Positions 41,171 to 50,647 of a DNA stretch of 64,000 bases are shown piece by piece. The translations under genes were made by a program, and so were the position numbers. Position 1 is the stretch's first letter. The number at the start of each line of letters is the position of its first letter. This DNA is from Thiosulfativibrio zosterae (GTDB lineage Bacteria > Pseudomonadota > Gammaproteobacteria > Thiomicrospirales > Thiomicrospiraceae). The stretch spans positions 975,501 through 1,039,500 of the forward strand of contig NZ_AP021888.1 of assembly GCF_011398155.1 (NCBI RefSeq). Direction: 5' to 3'. The notes under the pieces are model-generated. The model ran no database searches and had not been told where the DNA came from. It saw nothing but the letters and a program-made list of their open reading frames with translations.

Positions 41171-41503
41171 ATGAACAATAGCATTGATACACAAAGTTTA
41201 ATGTTGCAAATGCGCAGCTTAGCAGCAGAGGCAGCATCCCAATCAGCGCCGGTTGCCAAAATGGGCACAGGGGCAGAGGGTGCGGAAAATTTTGCCGATT
41301 TATTGTCAAAATCTGTCAATGCGGTCGCCACAGAACAAAATAAATCCTCAGAAATGAAAGATGCCTTTGAGCGTGGCGAGGATGTCGATTTGTCTGAGGT
41401 GATGTTACAAGTTCAAAAGGCCAGTTTGTCATTTCAAGCCATGACGCAAGTGCGTAATAAGCTGGTAGAAGCGTATCAAGATGTCACGCGTATGCCGATT
41501 TAA
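41171..41503 (+). CDS. fliE: flagellar hook-basal body protein FliE
   Basis: 110 residues. The C-terminal half is the family signature ('[70 protein letters not shown]'-type arrangement). FliE links the MS ring to the rod and is the first export substrate. It is first of the fliEFGHIJ operon under the sigma-54 promoter. A 12-bp stem-loop separates it from fliF, so stoichiometry between the two may be set there. Confidence 0.95.
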   Translation: MNNSIDTQSLMLQMRSLAAEAASQSAPVAKMGTGAEGAENFADLLSKSVNAVATEQNKSSEMKDAFERGEDVDLSEVMLQVQKASLSFQAMTQVRNKLVEAYQDVTRMPI

Positions 41504-41558
41504 GTTTAATTAAATTCTGGTTTTGCAGCCGATTTGCAAAATCTTTTGTTAGTATCGT

Positions 41559-41594
41559 GAAACCTTTGCATGATCAACATTGTGCGAAGGTTTC
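41559..41594 (+). other. stem-loop between fliE and fliF
   Basis: GAAACCTTTGCA (41559-41570) pairs with TGCGAAGGTTTC (41583-41594) with one wobble; loop of 12 nt and only a weak T-rich tail. More likely an RNA-stability or partial attenuation element than a full terminator. Confidence 0.7.
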
Positions 41595-41616
41595 TTGTTA
41601 AATAAAGAGCCTTTCA

Positions 41617-43302
41617 ATGTCAGATCAACCGACTCTTGATCCCAGTTTAAATCCGTTATCATCGGAAGGCTCTACGCTCCTCAAAAATCTAACTTCTCTT
41701 TCCGTCGCTAAACAAGTCAGTTTAGTCATTGCCTTAGCGGCAACCCTTGCTTTAGCGGTCGGAATCGTGCTTTGGTCGCAAAACACGCAATACACCTTGC
41801 TCTTTGGCAGTATGGATGCCAAAGACATGAGCGAAGTCATCCAGACTTTAGATCAAGAAAAAGTTCCTTATAAACTTGAAGCTGCTTCTGGCGCTATCCT
41901 AGTCCCAGAAGATGTGGTTCACACTTTAAGATTGAAGTTGGCAGCAGCCGGTTTTCCTAAGCAAGCTGCGACTGGTTATCAAATTTTAGACTTGGATCAG
42001 GGCTTTGGGATTTCTCAGTTCAAAGAAACCACTAACTATCACCGTGCTTTAGAGGGCGAGTTAGCCAAGTCTGTTTCAACCATTAATTCGGTTAAGTCAG
42101 CCAGAGTCATGTTGGGATTACCCAAGCGCTCGGTGTTTGTTCGTAAGGAGCAAGAGCCCACGGCATCGGTTGTGGTGGTGTTATATCCGGGTCGTGGACT
42201 CGATGAGCAGCAAGTCAACGCTATCGTTTATTTGGTGTCTTCGAGTGTGCCAAATATGAAACCGCAAGGCGTTACGGTGGTTGATCAAAATGGGAATTTG
42301 TTGACCAGCAATAACCAAATTGGCACGATGCAAATGAGCTTAAAACAGCTTGATTATACCCGCACCGTTGAAGAAACCCTGTCAGGTAGAATTATTAAAT
42401 TACTAGCGCCTATTGTTGGTGGACAAAACAAGGTGCGCGCTCAAGTCACCGCAGAACTCGACTTTACCCAACAAGAACAAACTCGCGAAAACTATGAGCC
42501 AGATCCAGCTGCCATTCGTTCTGAGCAAGAAGTCAAAGAAATTAACCGTAATGATGCGCCCGGCGGCATTCCTGGTGCTCTGACAAATCAACCGCCGAGA
42601 GCGGGTCTTGCGCCAGAAGAAAGTTACGATCCTGGCAAGGATCCAAATCTTAAAAACTCCAAAGAAAAGAAAACCAAAAACTATGAGCTTGACCGCACGG
42701 TTAGCCATATTAAAAACTCGGTTGGCAATATTCGCCGTTTATCAGTGGCGGTGGTCGTAGATGATAAGCTCACACTGGATGCCGAAGGCCAGGTGGTGCG
42801 CACGCCATTGACGGATGAAGAATTGCAGGGTTATCGTCGTTTGGTTACCGATACCGTTGGTTTGGATGAGGCGAGAGGCGATACCTTAAGTGTAGTCAAT
42901 GCATCCTTTGTTCAAGAAGTGGAAGAAGTGGTTGAAGGTCCTGCAATTTGGGAGCAACCTTGGTTCTGGAATTTGGTGAAACAAGTCTTAGCTGGCTTAG
43001 CGGTCTTAATCATTATTTTCGGCGTGATTCGCCCTATGCTTAAAGATCTATCAAAGCGCGAAGAAACTTTTATGGATTACCCAGAGGATGTTGCTGAGGA
43101 AGAAGAAGAGCTTGAAAATACCGATGAGATTTCTAAAGCCCTTGAACAGATGAATGCCGAAGTAGAGCAGGTTGCTGAAGAAGCACAAGAAAACTCTAAA
43201 GAAGAACATGACTTGATTGAGAAAGTTAAAACAATTGTGGCTGCAGATCCTAAGTTGGCATCCTTTATTATTCGTGAATGGTTAAAAGCGGGAGGTAAAT
43301 AA
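41617..43302 (+). CDS. fliF: flagellar MS-ring protein FliF
   Basis: 561 residues, family length. First membrane segment at about 33-52 ('QVSLVIALAATLALAVGIVLW'), periplasmic ring-building motifs ('AASGAILVPEDVVHTLRLKLAAAGFP', 'TNYHRALEGELAKSV'), second membrane segment about 448-468 ('LVKQVLAGLAVLIIIFGVI'), and an acidic cytoplasmic tail ending 'DPKLASFIIREWLKAG' that binds FliG. Stop and fliG start overlap by 1 bp (TAATG). Confidence 0.96.
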   Translation: MSDQPTLDPSLNPLSSEGSTLLKNLTSLSVAKQVSLVIALAATLALAVGIVLWSQNTQYTLLFGSMDAKDMSEVIQTLDQEKVPYKLEAASGAILVPEDVVHTLRLKLAAAGFPKQAATGYQILDLDQGFGISQFKETTNYHRALEGELAKSVSTINSVKSARVMLGLPKRSVFVRKEQEPTASVVVVLYPGRGLDEQQVNAIVYLVSSSVPNMKPQGVTVVDQNGNLLTSNNQIGTMQMSLKQLDYTRTVEETLSGRIIKLLAPIVGGQNKVRAQVTAELDFTQQEQTRENYEPDPAAIRSEQEVKEINRNDAPGGIPGALTNQPPRAGLAPEESYDPGKDPNLKNSKEKKTKNYELDRTVSHIKNSVGNIRRLSVAVVVDDKLTLDAEGQVVRTPLTDEELQGYRRLVTDTVGLDEARGDTLSVVNASFVQEVEEVVEGPAIWEQPWFWNLVKQVLAGLAVLIIIFGVIRPMLKDLSKREETFMDYPEDVAEEEEELENTDEISKALEQMNAEVEQVAEEAQENSKEEHDLIEKVKTIVAADPKLASFIIREWLKAGGK

Positions 43303-44324
43303 TGGCAGTCTCTGCAATTGAAGAAATTGGTGAAGAAAAGCAACTCACAGGCCTTCAAAAAACATCCATTTTATTGCTCGCCTTAGGTAAGGATACCGCT
43401 TCAAAGGTGTTAAAACATTTGAATCCTCGTGAAGTACAACAGATAGGTACAGCCATGACTACCGTGGCTGATGTCACTCACAATGACATTCATAATGTGA
43501 TGAAAAGCTTTTTAGATGAATTGGGTGAAGATGCCTTAGGGGTGAATCCTTCTGAATTTGCACAATCTCTGATGGTTGACGCCTTAGGTGAAGGTGGCGG
43601 CGGATTGATGGAAGCTGCTATGCTGGGTAACCAAGTCAAAGGGCTTGAAGCACTCAAGTGGATGCATCCTTCGACTATTTCAAATATGCTTAAAAATGAA
43701 CACCCTCAGGTGGTTGCCATCATCTTGTCTTACTTTGATCCTGACTTATCGGCTCAAATTTTGGCAGGTATTCCAGAGCGTTTTCAAGATGAGGTTATTT
43801 ATCGTATTGCAACCCTAACCACTATCCAGCCGCGTGCTTTATTTGATTTGAACGATGTGCTTGAAGCCGCTAATAGTGATGGTGAAGGTGGTAAATTAGC
43901 AACCATTGGTGGCGAGAAAAAAGCCGCTGAAATTTTGAACCTTGTCGGTGGTGGTATTGATTCGCGTATACTCGATGCCATAGCCGTTGAGCATGAAGAT
44001 GTCAGTAAAGCCATTCAAGATAAAATGTTTGTATTTGATGACATCTCTGGCATCGATGGTCGTGGTATTCAAACCATCTTAGGTGAAGTACCTACGGATG
44101 TGCTGAAAGTCGCTCTAAAAGGTGCAGATCAAGAGATGAAAGACTTGTTCCTTAATAACATGTCTAAGCGTCAAGCAGAAATGTTGCGTGAAGAGTTGGA
44201 AATGTCGGGTCCTGTTAAACTCAGTGATGTGGAAACAGCCCAAAAAACCATTATCCAAACCGTGCGTCGTTTGGCGGATGAAGAGCGCATTATGATGCCT
44301 GGTGGTGGCGAGGAGTTTGTGTAG
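43302..44324 (+). CDS. fliG: flagellar motor switch protein FliG
   Basis: 340 residues. The N-terminal domain binds FliF ('LTGLQKTSILLLALGKDTASKVLKHLNPREVQQIG'), the middle domain has the EHPQ motif ('LKNEHPQVVAIILSYF'), and the C-terminal torque helix carries the charged series 'DDISGIDGRGIQTILGEVPTDVLKVALKGADQEMKDLFLNNMSKRQAEML'. FliG is the rotor protein that meets MotA. Normal length, no anomalies. Confidence 0.97.
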   Translation: MAVSAIEEIGEEKQLTGLQKTSILLLALGKDTASKVLKHLNPREVQQIGTAMTTVADVTHNDIHNVMKSFLDELGEDALGVNPSEFAQSLMVDALGEGGGGLMEAAMLGNQVKGLEALKWMHPSTISNMLKNEHPQVVAIILSYFDPDLSAQILAGIPERFQDEVIYRIATLTTIQPRALFDLNDVLEAANSDGEGGKLATIGGEKKAAEILNLVGGGIDSRILDAIAVEHEDVSKAIQDKMFVFDDISGIDGRGIQTILGEVPTDVLKVALKGADQEMKDLFLNNMSKRQAEMLREELEMSGPVKLSDVETAQKTIIQTVRRLADEERIMMPGGGEEFV

Positions 44325-45137
44325 GTGGTGGATAAATCAACGCAAGGCTCTAAGCAAGCTGATGACATTGATGAGTTGCCAGAGGCAAAATTATTGCGCG
44401 CAGATCAATTGGGGCGTTTAGGTAATCCAGAAGTTAAAGCCTGGCGCTTTTCCGATTTGGCTCAGGATGAAGTTAAAGAGCAACAAGAATTAAGGGCCGA
44501 TGTTTTAGCCCGAGTTCGAAAAGAAATTGCGCCTGAAGTCAGTCGTCAAACCACCTTATTGAAAAAAGAGGCTTTTGAAAAAGCCCATAAAGAAGGTTAT
44601 GACGCGGGTTTTCAACAAGGTTTGGCACAGGGCAAGCAACAAGCCTACGACGAAGCGGTTTTAAAAGCAGATGCGGAGCTGAAACCCCAAGTAGAAAGAT
44701 TGCTGTCGTTATTGGATTTTTTAAAATCCCCCTATGGGGCAATAGAACAGCAGGTTTTTAAATCTTTTGCGGATCTAGCGGTTGCCCTGGCAGAAAAATT
44801 GGTTAAAGCTCAGATTGCAGAATCCACGGATTGGGTAATTAAGGCAGTGCAAGATTCGGTGGATTTATTGCCGGAAGATACGGCAACGCTCGAGATTGAA
44901 CTCAATCCACAAGACATTGATTTGGTCTCTAAATATCAAGCAGACTTTGACAAAACTTGGGTTTTAAAAAGAAACCCTGATATGCCTTTAGGCAGTTGCC
45001 GTGTAAAACAAAACTTTTCTGTCGTCGAAAATATCTGGCAAAAGCGTTTGGCAGAGTTATTGGACGAAACCCATCAAGTCATCAAGCATGCCGTTCAACC
45101 ATCCCCAGATTCTAACGCCAATAACCCTTTAGGATGA
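44325..45137 (+). CDS. fliH: flagellar assembly protein FliH
   Basis: 270 residues with a GTG start directly after the fliG stop. Glu/Lys/Gln-rich N-terminus, then the GxxxG-type repeat '[22 protein letters not shown]' typical of FliH, and a C-terminal domain ending near '[20 protein letters not shown]'. FliH regulates the FliI ATPase and docks it to the export gate. Confidence 0.92.
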   Translation: MVDKSTQGSKQADDIDELPEAKLLRADQLGRLGNPEVKAWRFSDLAQDEVKEQQELRADVLARVRKEIAPEVSRQTTLLKKEAFEKAHKEGYDAGFQQGLAQGKQQAYDEAVLKADAELKPQVERLLSLLDFLKSPYGAIEQQVFKSFADLAVALAEKLVKAQIAESTDWVIKAVQDSVDLLPEDTATLEIELNPQDIDLVSKYQADFDKTWVLKRNPDMPLGSCRVKQNFSVVENIWQKRLAELLDETHQVIKHAVQPSPDSNANNPLG

Positions 45138-45144
45138 ACAGCGT

Positions 45145-46503
45145 ATGACGCTCGATGCATCTCAACTGGCAGCTGCTTTAAATCAAGATGTTTTAAAAAA
45201 AGCTGCAAAATTATCCCAAACATTACCTTCTGTGCCCAAAATTCAAGTGGCGGGTCGCCTGGTTAGAATGGTCGGCATGACGCTCGAAGTGGTCGGAACC
45301 TATGCGCCTATGGGCGCACGTTGTCAAATCATCTCTAATAATCAAGAAACGGTTGAAGCCGAAGTGGTGGGTTTTAATCAAGACCGACTATTTTTAATGC
45401 CTATCGGACAAGTACATGGTCTTGAGCCGAATGCCAAAGTGATTCCGTTAGAGGGTGGTATTAAAGTTGGCGTGAGTCCCAGTATGTTAGGTCGTGTGAT
45501 TGATGGCGCGGGTCACCCTTTAGATGGCAAAGGTCCTATTCCTGTTGAGGGCGAAGTGTCGCTTAACGGACAGCGCATCAACCCCTTGCACCGACACCCC
45601 ATAGACACGCCTTTAGATGTGGGTATCAAAGCCATCAATGGTTTGTTAACTTTGGGTAAAGGGCAGCGGATAGGCTTAATGGCGGGTACAGGCGTGGGTA
45701 AAAGTGTGTTGCTAGGTATGATGACCAAGTTTACCAATGCGGATATAGTGGTGGTGGGGTTGATTGGTGAGCGTGGTCGAGAAGTGAATGAATTTGTGCG
45801 CCATAACCTCGGAGAAGAAGGTCTAAAACGCTCAGTGGTGGTTGCTACGCCGGCAGATGATCCGCCACTCATGCGCTTGCATGGTGCGATGTTGGCGACG
45901 GCGATTGCAGAATATTTTCGTGATCAGGGCAAGAGTGTTTTGTTACTGATGGATTCTTTAACCCGTTTTGCACAAGCCCAGCGTGAAATTGCTTTGGCGG
46001 TGGGTGAACCCCCAGCCAGTAAAGGTTATCCGCCGTCAGTGTTTGCAAAATTACCGCAGTTAGTTGAGCGAGCGGGTAATGGTGTCGAGGGCGGTGGCTC
46101 TATCACGGCTATTTATACCGTCTTGGCAGAGGGTGATGATCAGTCAGATCCCGTTGTGGATTCGGCGCGGGGTGTTTTGGATGGGCACATTGTTTTATCT
46201 CGCAGTATTGCAGACTCGGGGCGTTATCCTGCGATAGATGTTGAGGCATCTATCAGCCGTGTTATGGTTGAAATTGTATCTAAAGAACAGATTCAATTGG
46301 CGCGGCGTTTTAAACAGTTGTATTCCAGTTATCATCAAAATCATGATTTGATTTCTGTGGGTGCTTATCGCAAAGGTTCTGATCCAGAAGTGGATAAAGC
46401 CATTGAAAAATATCCGCAACTCAATCAGTTTTTATCTCAAGAAATTCAAGAACAATTTTCGTTAGAAGCCAGCTTATTGTCGCTGAAAAAAACAGTCTCT
46501 TAA
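45145..46503 (+). CDS. fliI: flagellum-specific ATPase FliI
   Basis: 452 residues, F1-beta-like. Walker A '[17 protein letters not shown]' near 178, Walker B region '[27 protein letters not shown]', and '[31 protein letters not shown]'. It energises loading of substrates onto the flagellar type III export gate with FliH and FliJ. Normal length; 7-bp gap from fliH. Confidence 0.97.
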   Translation: MTLDASQLAAALNQDVLKKAAKLSQTLPSVPKIQVAGRLVRMVGMTLEVVGTYAPMGARCQIISNNQETVEAEVVGFNQDRLFLMPIGQVHGLEPNAKVIPLEGGIKVGVSPSMLGRVIDGAGHPLDGKGPIPVEGEVSLNGQRINPLHRHPIDTPLDVGIKAINGLLTLGKGQRIGLMAGTGVGKSVLLGMMTKFTNADIVVVGLIGERGREVNEFVRHNLGEEGLKRSVVVATPADDPPLMRLHGAMLATAIAEYFRDQGKSVLLLMDSLTRFAQAQREIALAVGEPPASKGYPPSVFAKLPQLVERAGNGVEGGGSITAIYTVLAEGDDQSDPVVDSARGVLDGHIVLSRSIADSGRYPAIDVEASISRVMVEIVSKEQIQLARRFKQLYSSYHQNHDLISVGAYRKGSDPEVDKAIEKYPQLNQFLSQEIQEQFSLEASLLSLKKTVS

Positions 46504-46525
46504 ACAGTGAAAGGTTAATCTTGCC

Positions 46526-46978
46526 ATGTCTCAAGCACGCTTAAAAAAGATGGCAATTTTGTTGGACATTGCCCAAAAAGAACAAGATAAAGCATTGGAA
46601 ACGCTAGGATTGTTTAGAAGCCAATTAAGTGCGCATGAAGAACAATTGGCATCACTCAAAGCCTATTTGCAAGAATATATTGACCGAATTAACAATGAAG
46701 GTTTAAGGTTGATGCCCATTCAACTTCAAACAACACAAACCTTTATTGACAAGTTAAACACGGCGATTCAGGCTCAAACCACCAAGGTAGAAGAGCAGAA
46801 TCAGTTGGTTGCTCGCGCCCAGGAGGCCTGGGTAGAAAAGCGTGCGCGACTTAAAGGGTTTGAAACACTTTATAACAAAATTCAAAAAAATATCACCCTG
46901 ACTTTGGATAAACGAGAACAAAAAATGTTAGATGATTTAGCCTCTCAGCAGTTTACCCAAAAGCAACTCAACGCCTGA
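46526..46978 (+). CDS. fliJ: flagellar export protein FliJ
   Basis: 150 residues forming two long helices, expected for the coiled-coil stalk that enters the FliI hexamer ('LDIAQKEQDKALETLGLFRSQLSAHEEQLASLKAYLQEY', 'QTTQTFIDKLNTAIQAQTTKVEEQNQL'). Identification rests on size, coiled-coil character and position after fliI, since the sequence is poorly conserved. Confidence 0.9.
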   Translation: MSQARLKKMAILLDIAQKEQDKALETLGLFRSQLSAHEEQLASLKAYLQEYIDRINNEGLRLMPIQLQTTQTFIDKLNTAIQAQTTKVEEQNQLVARAQEAWVEKRARLKGFETLYNKIQKNITLTLDKREQKMLDDLASQQFTQKQLNA

Positions 46979-47022
46979 TAAAACGGACTTTATAACCTGC
47001 TCTTAATAATTGAATTTTTAAA

Positions 47023-47039
47023 TTGGCTTGCTAATTGCT
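47023..47039 (+). promoter_or_regulatory. sigma-54 promoter of fliK
   Basis: TTGGC-N7-TTGCT with GG and GC spaced 10 bp, 49 bp before fliK. The -24 reads TTGGCTT rather than TTGGCAC. Confidence 0.8.
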
Positions 47040-47087
47040 TTAACCCGTTTGAAATGAAATTACTTTGCTAATGCAGGTACCAATACC

Positions 47088-48680
47088 ATGTTAGAAACTC
47101 AAAAAACACCACAACCTCAAGTCGCTCCGTTTATGGTTGCGTCACCCAAAAGCACTGACCGGCAAGCATTGCCGACAGAAGCGGGCAGCAGTCCATTTTT
47201 TGCGGGGTTAATGGCTTCTATGGCGCGCGAAGATAGCCCAGCAGCTGGAACGACAAACTTATTAGCCCAAAATACGGCGGAAACTTCAATGCCAGGGTTT
47301 GCTAATTTAGCCAGTTCAAGTGACTTGGTTTTGGCGCAATTGGGCGTAAAACCGGTCAATGCAGAAGCAGGAACCTTAGCTGAAGCAGCGCTGAAATCCT
47401 TGGAAATGCCCAAAATTCAACCAGGCCTGGTTAATTTAGAGTCTGATTTAGCCAATAATTTGACTGCTGCAGTGCCAGCTATGCCTGTTGAAACCTTGAC
47501 CGCTGAGACTCAATCACTACCACAAGAACTTGTTTCCTTGAGCGATGTGCCATCTGATGACCTTTTGGTGGAGGTACCTGCTGCCGAGTTAGCTCAGGCT
47601 TCGGTGCTGCCCGTGGTTGCAGAGGCAGGTCAGGTGACTGAAGAAGTTTCAAAGCTTTCGGGTGAATCAACTTTAAAAGAAGTGGGTGACCCAGGTTTGG
47701 TTAACTCACTGTCGTCTAATAAAGCATCACCTGGTTTTGGTCAAGCAAACACTCAGACAGCTGCGGGTTCTAGTCCTTCTGTGCAATCGATGACCGCAAA
47801 AGCGGAACAAAAAGTTGAAGGTGTGAATCCTCAGGTCAGTGCTGCGGCACAAGCTTCAGTTGGCAATGAGAAATTAACTTCTGAAACTTCTGAAAAATTA
47901 CCCGCTGGTTTCGATAAAATAGCCGCTAAACCTGAAAAGTCTGAAGGCTCAACAACTTGGGGAACGCAAAGCCAACAAGCGGCAACAGTAACCGCTCAGG
48001 CGATGCAGACGAGTTCACAAGGTCAGTCAAATCAGCAGGGACAGAATCATCAGTCGCAACAGCAGCAGTTAGCGCAAATGCAATTTCAGGCTCAGCAAAG
48101 CGTTGAGCAATCGGTGAAGTCTAGGTTTACTGAAGAAATGAATGCCGCTAAGTCAGCAGAATCATCCGAAAAAGATCGTTCAGCAAATGTGTTGGGGGAT
48201 TTAGGCAATGCATTTGATAAGCGTGCTCAATTACCCTTAGGCTTGCAGTCTATCAATACACCGGTAAGACATCCGCAGTGGGGACAAGCTTTAGGTCAAA
48301 GAGTGGTGGTGATGGCGAATCAAAAAATTCAAGAAGCCAAAATTACCTTGAATCCTGAAAAGTTGGGTCCCGTACAAATTAAGTTGCATATGGATAAAGA
48401 TCAACAAGTCCATGTGTCTATGTTGGCACAACATGGCACCACGCGTGAAGCGATGGAAAATGCCATTCCCAAATTAAAAGAAATGTTGGAACAAGCTGGA
48501 ATTGCTTTTGGTTCTATGGATGTGGGTGATCAAAGAGATTTTGATCAGGCAAAAGAAGAATCGGCTTCTGAAAAAGGTGCTCAAAAGTCTTCAAGTCTGA
48601 GTTCTTTGGATGATGAAAAAGAAGATAAAACTGTCCTGTTACAAACAAAAAACAATAATTTAGTTGACTATTACGCTTAG
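47088..48680 (+). CDS. fliK: flagellar hook-length control protein FliK
   Basis: 530 residues. The N-terminal ~370 are low-complexity, rich in Ala/Gln/Ser/Glu, as expected of the ruler. The C-terminal domain has the Flg_hook signature '[75 protein letters not shown]', which flips FlhB specificity when the hook is complete. It contains an exact palindrome copy at 47420, read as 'QPGLVNLE'. Confidence 0.93.
   Translation: MLETQKTPQPQVAPFMVASPKSTDRQALPTEAGSSPFFAGLMASMAREDSPAAGTTNLLAQNTAETSMPGFANLASSSDLVLAQLGVKPVNAEAGTLAEAALKSLEMPKIQPGLVNLESDLANNLTAAVPAMPVETLTAETQSLPQELVSLSDVPSDDLLVEVPAAELAQASVLPVVAEAGQVTEEVSKLSGESTLKEVGDPGLVNSLSSNKASPGFGQANTQTAAGSSPSVQSMTAKAEQKVEGVNPQVSAAAQASVGNEKLTSETSEKLPAGFDKIAAKPEKSEGSTTWGTQSQQAATVTAQAMQTSSQGQSNQQGQNHQSQQQQLAQMQFQAQQSVEQSVKSRFTEEMNAAKSAESSEKDRSANVLGDLGNAFDKRAQLPLGLQSINTPVRHPQWGQALGQRVVVMANQKIQEAKITLNPEKLGPVQIKLHMDKDQQVHVSMLAQHGTTREAMENAIPKLKEMLEQAGIAFGSMDVGDQRDFDQAKEESASEKGAQKSSSLSSLDDEKEDKTVLLQTKNNNLVDYYA
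47420..47431. repeat. 12-bp palindrome ACCAGGCCTGGT, exact copy
   Basis: Within fliK, extended to a 14-bp palindrome AACCAGGCCTGGTT; read as PGLV. Confidence 0.8.
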
Positions 48681-48691
48681 GAGTCATGAAT

Positions 48692-49690
48692 ATGAAATTA
48701 CAAAAAACATTATTCGCCAGTGCTTTGGCCATGGCTTCGAGTTCAGTGTTTGCTGACTCAGCCGTCGCTGGAATTCCAATGTTTGGATTTGTTGCCATAG
48801 CGGTGGTTGTGACGGCAGTCATTGTTGGCGCTTTGGTTTATTTAGTTTGGTGCAATCGTTCTGGCGTTTGTGAACAATCTGCTTTAGTTGCTCATTTAGA
48901 AAAATGCATTGACCAAAAAAGTTTTGATTCCAACATCAAGTCAGATGACTCAGACCCTAAATTACTAAGAGCGATTAATCAATTAATGTCGTTGGCTGAT
49001 GAGCAAATTAAACATGAACAAGCTCAAGCTAAAAAGGCTAAACAATCTTTAGCCAGTTTAGAAGCGCAAATTGAAGAACTCAATGAGAGTTTGGCTTCGG
49101 CTTATGCTCAGGTTTCGAGTGCTAACCAAGCGGCAAAACCTGTGCCTTGTGACTTCTCTGAAATTCGTAGCTTAACGCAAAAATTATCGGAAGTGGTTGT
49201 CAAAATCAATGAAGGCTCTAAAGAAGGTGTGCATTCTGCTGAGATGGTTATCAGTGAAGTCAGCGGGTTAACCGATGAAGTGAATGAAGCCAGTGATGTC
49301 ATTAAACGCCTTGAAAAAGACAGCAGCAACATCGGTACTGTTTTGGTCTTGATTCGCGATATTGCCGAGCAAACTAACTTGTTGGCATTGAATGCGGCCA
49401 TCGAAGCAGCGCGAGCGGGTGAACATGGCAGAGGTTTTGCTGTGGTAGCTGATGAAGTCAGAATTTTGGCAGGTAAAACGCAACAAGCGACCACTGAAAT
49501 TCAAAGTATTATCGAAGAACTGCAACAAAGAGCCAGAAATGCCGTTCAGGTTATGGAAAATGGCCAAGAAAAAGTTGAGTTAACGCAAGTACAAGCGGCT
49601 AAAGTCAGCACTTTCTTGCACGGTATTGTGAGTAATCTTGATCAATTAAAAGAAGCTCAGGCAGCCTTGTCTGCAGCCATTAAACGCTAA
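48692..49690 (+). CDS. short MCP-like signalling protein inside the flagellar operon
   Basis: 332 residues from the ATG at 48692, 8 bp after AGGAG; ATG 48686 is too close. An N-terminal signal-like stretch and one membrane span ('[23 protein letters not shown]', about 30-52) lead to a coiled coil and a methyl-accepting signalling hairpin whose tip is canonical ('[20 protein letters not shown]', '[16 protein letters not shown]'). No ligand domain, no HAMP, and no CheR-binding pentapeptide (it ends SAAIKR). It follows fliK by 11 bp and precedes motA. It may couple the motor or membrane state to CheA/CheW rather than sense a ligand. Confidence 0.85.
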   Translation: MKLQKTLFASALAMASSSVFADSAVAGIPMFGFVAIAVVVTAVIVGALVYLVWCNRSGVCEQSALVAHLEKCIDQKSFDSNIKSDDSDPKLLRAINQLMSLADEQIKHEQAQAKKAKQSLASLEAQIEELNESLASAYAQVSSANQAAKPVPCDFSEIRSLTQKLSEVVVKINEGSKEGVHSAEMVISEVSGLTDEVNEASDVIKRLEKDSSNIGTVLVLIRDIAEQTNLLALNAAIEAARAGEHGRGFAVVADEVRILAGKTQQATTEIQSIIEELQQRARNAVQVMENGQEKVELTQVQAAKVSTFLHGIVSNLDQLKEAQAALSAAIKR

Positions 49691-49733
49691 ATTCGGTCAG
49701 AAACCCAATAAGAATCATTAAGGACCATTAGTT

Positions 49734-50585
49734 ATGAAAGCTATCATCGGAACCGTTGTTGTTATCGCATGTCTACTGGGGGGATATTTACCTCACGGTA
49801 GCTTTGGGATACTCATTCAGCCGCTTGAAGTGGTGATCATCTGTGGTAGCGCATTGGGTGCCTTCATCATTGCAAACCCAGGCCATGTGGTTAAAGGCGC
49901 TTTTGGTGGGGCTTTGGGCCTAGCCAAACCAGCACCTTACAACAAAGATGTTTATATGGAATTATTGGGTTTAATGTTTCGTATTTTTAACAAAGCCAGA
50001 CGCGAAGGTTTGATGGCGATTGAAGCCGATGTTGAAGATCCACACTCCAGTGAACTATTTAATGCCTCGCCTAAAGTGGCTCACGATCATCATGCGGTGG
50101 ACTTTATTTGCGACTACTTGCGCTTAATGATCAGTGGTGCGAGTAACCCTTATCAGTTAGAAGACTTAATGATTTTAGAATTAGATTTGCACCATCATGA
50201 AGCGGCTGCGCCCGGTGAAGCGGTGGGCAAAGTGGCTGAAGCCTTGCCAGGTTTTGGTATCGTTGCTGCGGTACTGGGGATTATCGTCACCATGAGTTAC
50301 TTGGATGCAGGTCCGTTAGAAATTGCTCACCATATGTCGGTGGCCTTGGTAGGAACCTTCTTGGGTATCTTGGTTGCCTACGGTATTGTTGGTCCAATTT
50401 CTTCAGATATGGCCAACCGCGCTCATGATGGTAGTGCTTTCTTTATGACGATTAAAACCTGTTTGATGGCTAACTTAAACGGGTATGCTCCTCAAATTGC
50501 AGTTGAGTTTGGGCGTAAATCTATTCCTGGGGTCAATCGTCCCAGTTTCCAAGAAGTCGATGAGTTTTTACAAACCCAAAAATAA
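49734..50585 (+). CDS. motA: flagellar stator protein MotA
   Basis: 283 residues with four membrane segments: about 1-22, 34-50, 167-190 ('PGFGIVAAVLGIIVTMSYL') and 200-222 ('MSVALVGTFLGILVAYGIV'). The large cytoplasmic loop (about 60-165), which contacts FliG, and the Pro residues near the third span are in place. E. coli-type MotA by length. It builds the stator with MotB; the genes are 62 bp apart with a palindrome in the gap. Confidence 0.95.
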   Translation: MKAIIGTVVVIACLLGGYLPHGSFGILIQPLEVVIICGSALGAFIIANPGHVVKGAFGGALGLAKPAPYNKDVYMELLGLMFRIFNKARREGLMAIEADVEDPHSSELFNASPKVAHDHHAVDFICDYLRLMISGASNPYQLEDLMILELDLHHHEAAAPGEAVGKVAEALPGFGIVAAVLGIIVTMSYLDAGPLEIAHHMSVALVGTFLGILVAYGIVGPISSDMANRAHDGSAFFMTIKTCLMANLNGYAPQIAVEFGRKSIPGVNRPSFQEVDEFLQTQK

Positions 50586-50595
50586 TTAAAATTTA

Positions 50596-50607
50596 ACCAG
50601 GCCTGGT
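50596..50607. repeat. 12-bp palindrome ACCAGGCCTGGT, exact copy (intergenic)
   Basis: The only exact copy outside a gene, between motA and motB. Its right arm overlaps a second stem, GGTCA-TTTT-TGACC (50605-50618). Confidence 0.8.
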
Positions 50608-50647
50608 CATTTTTGACCGGCTTTTGAATGTTAAAGGTCGTGTAATC

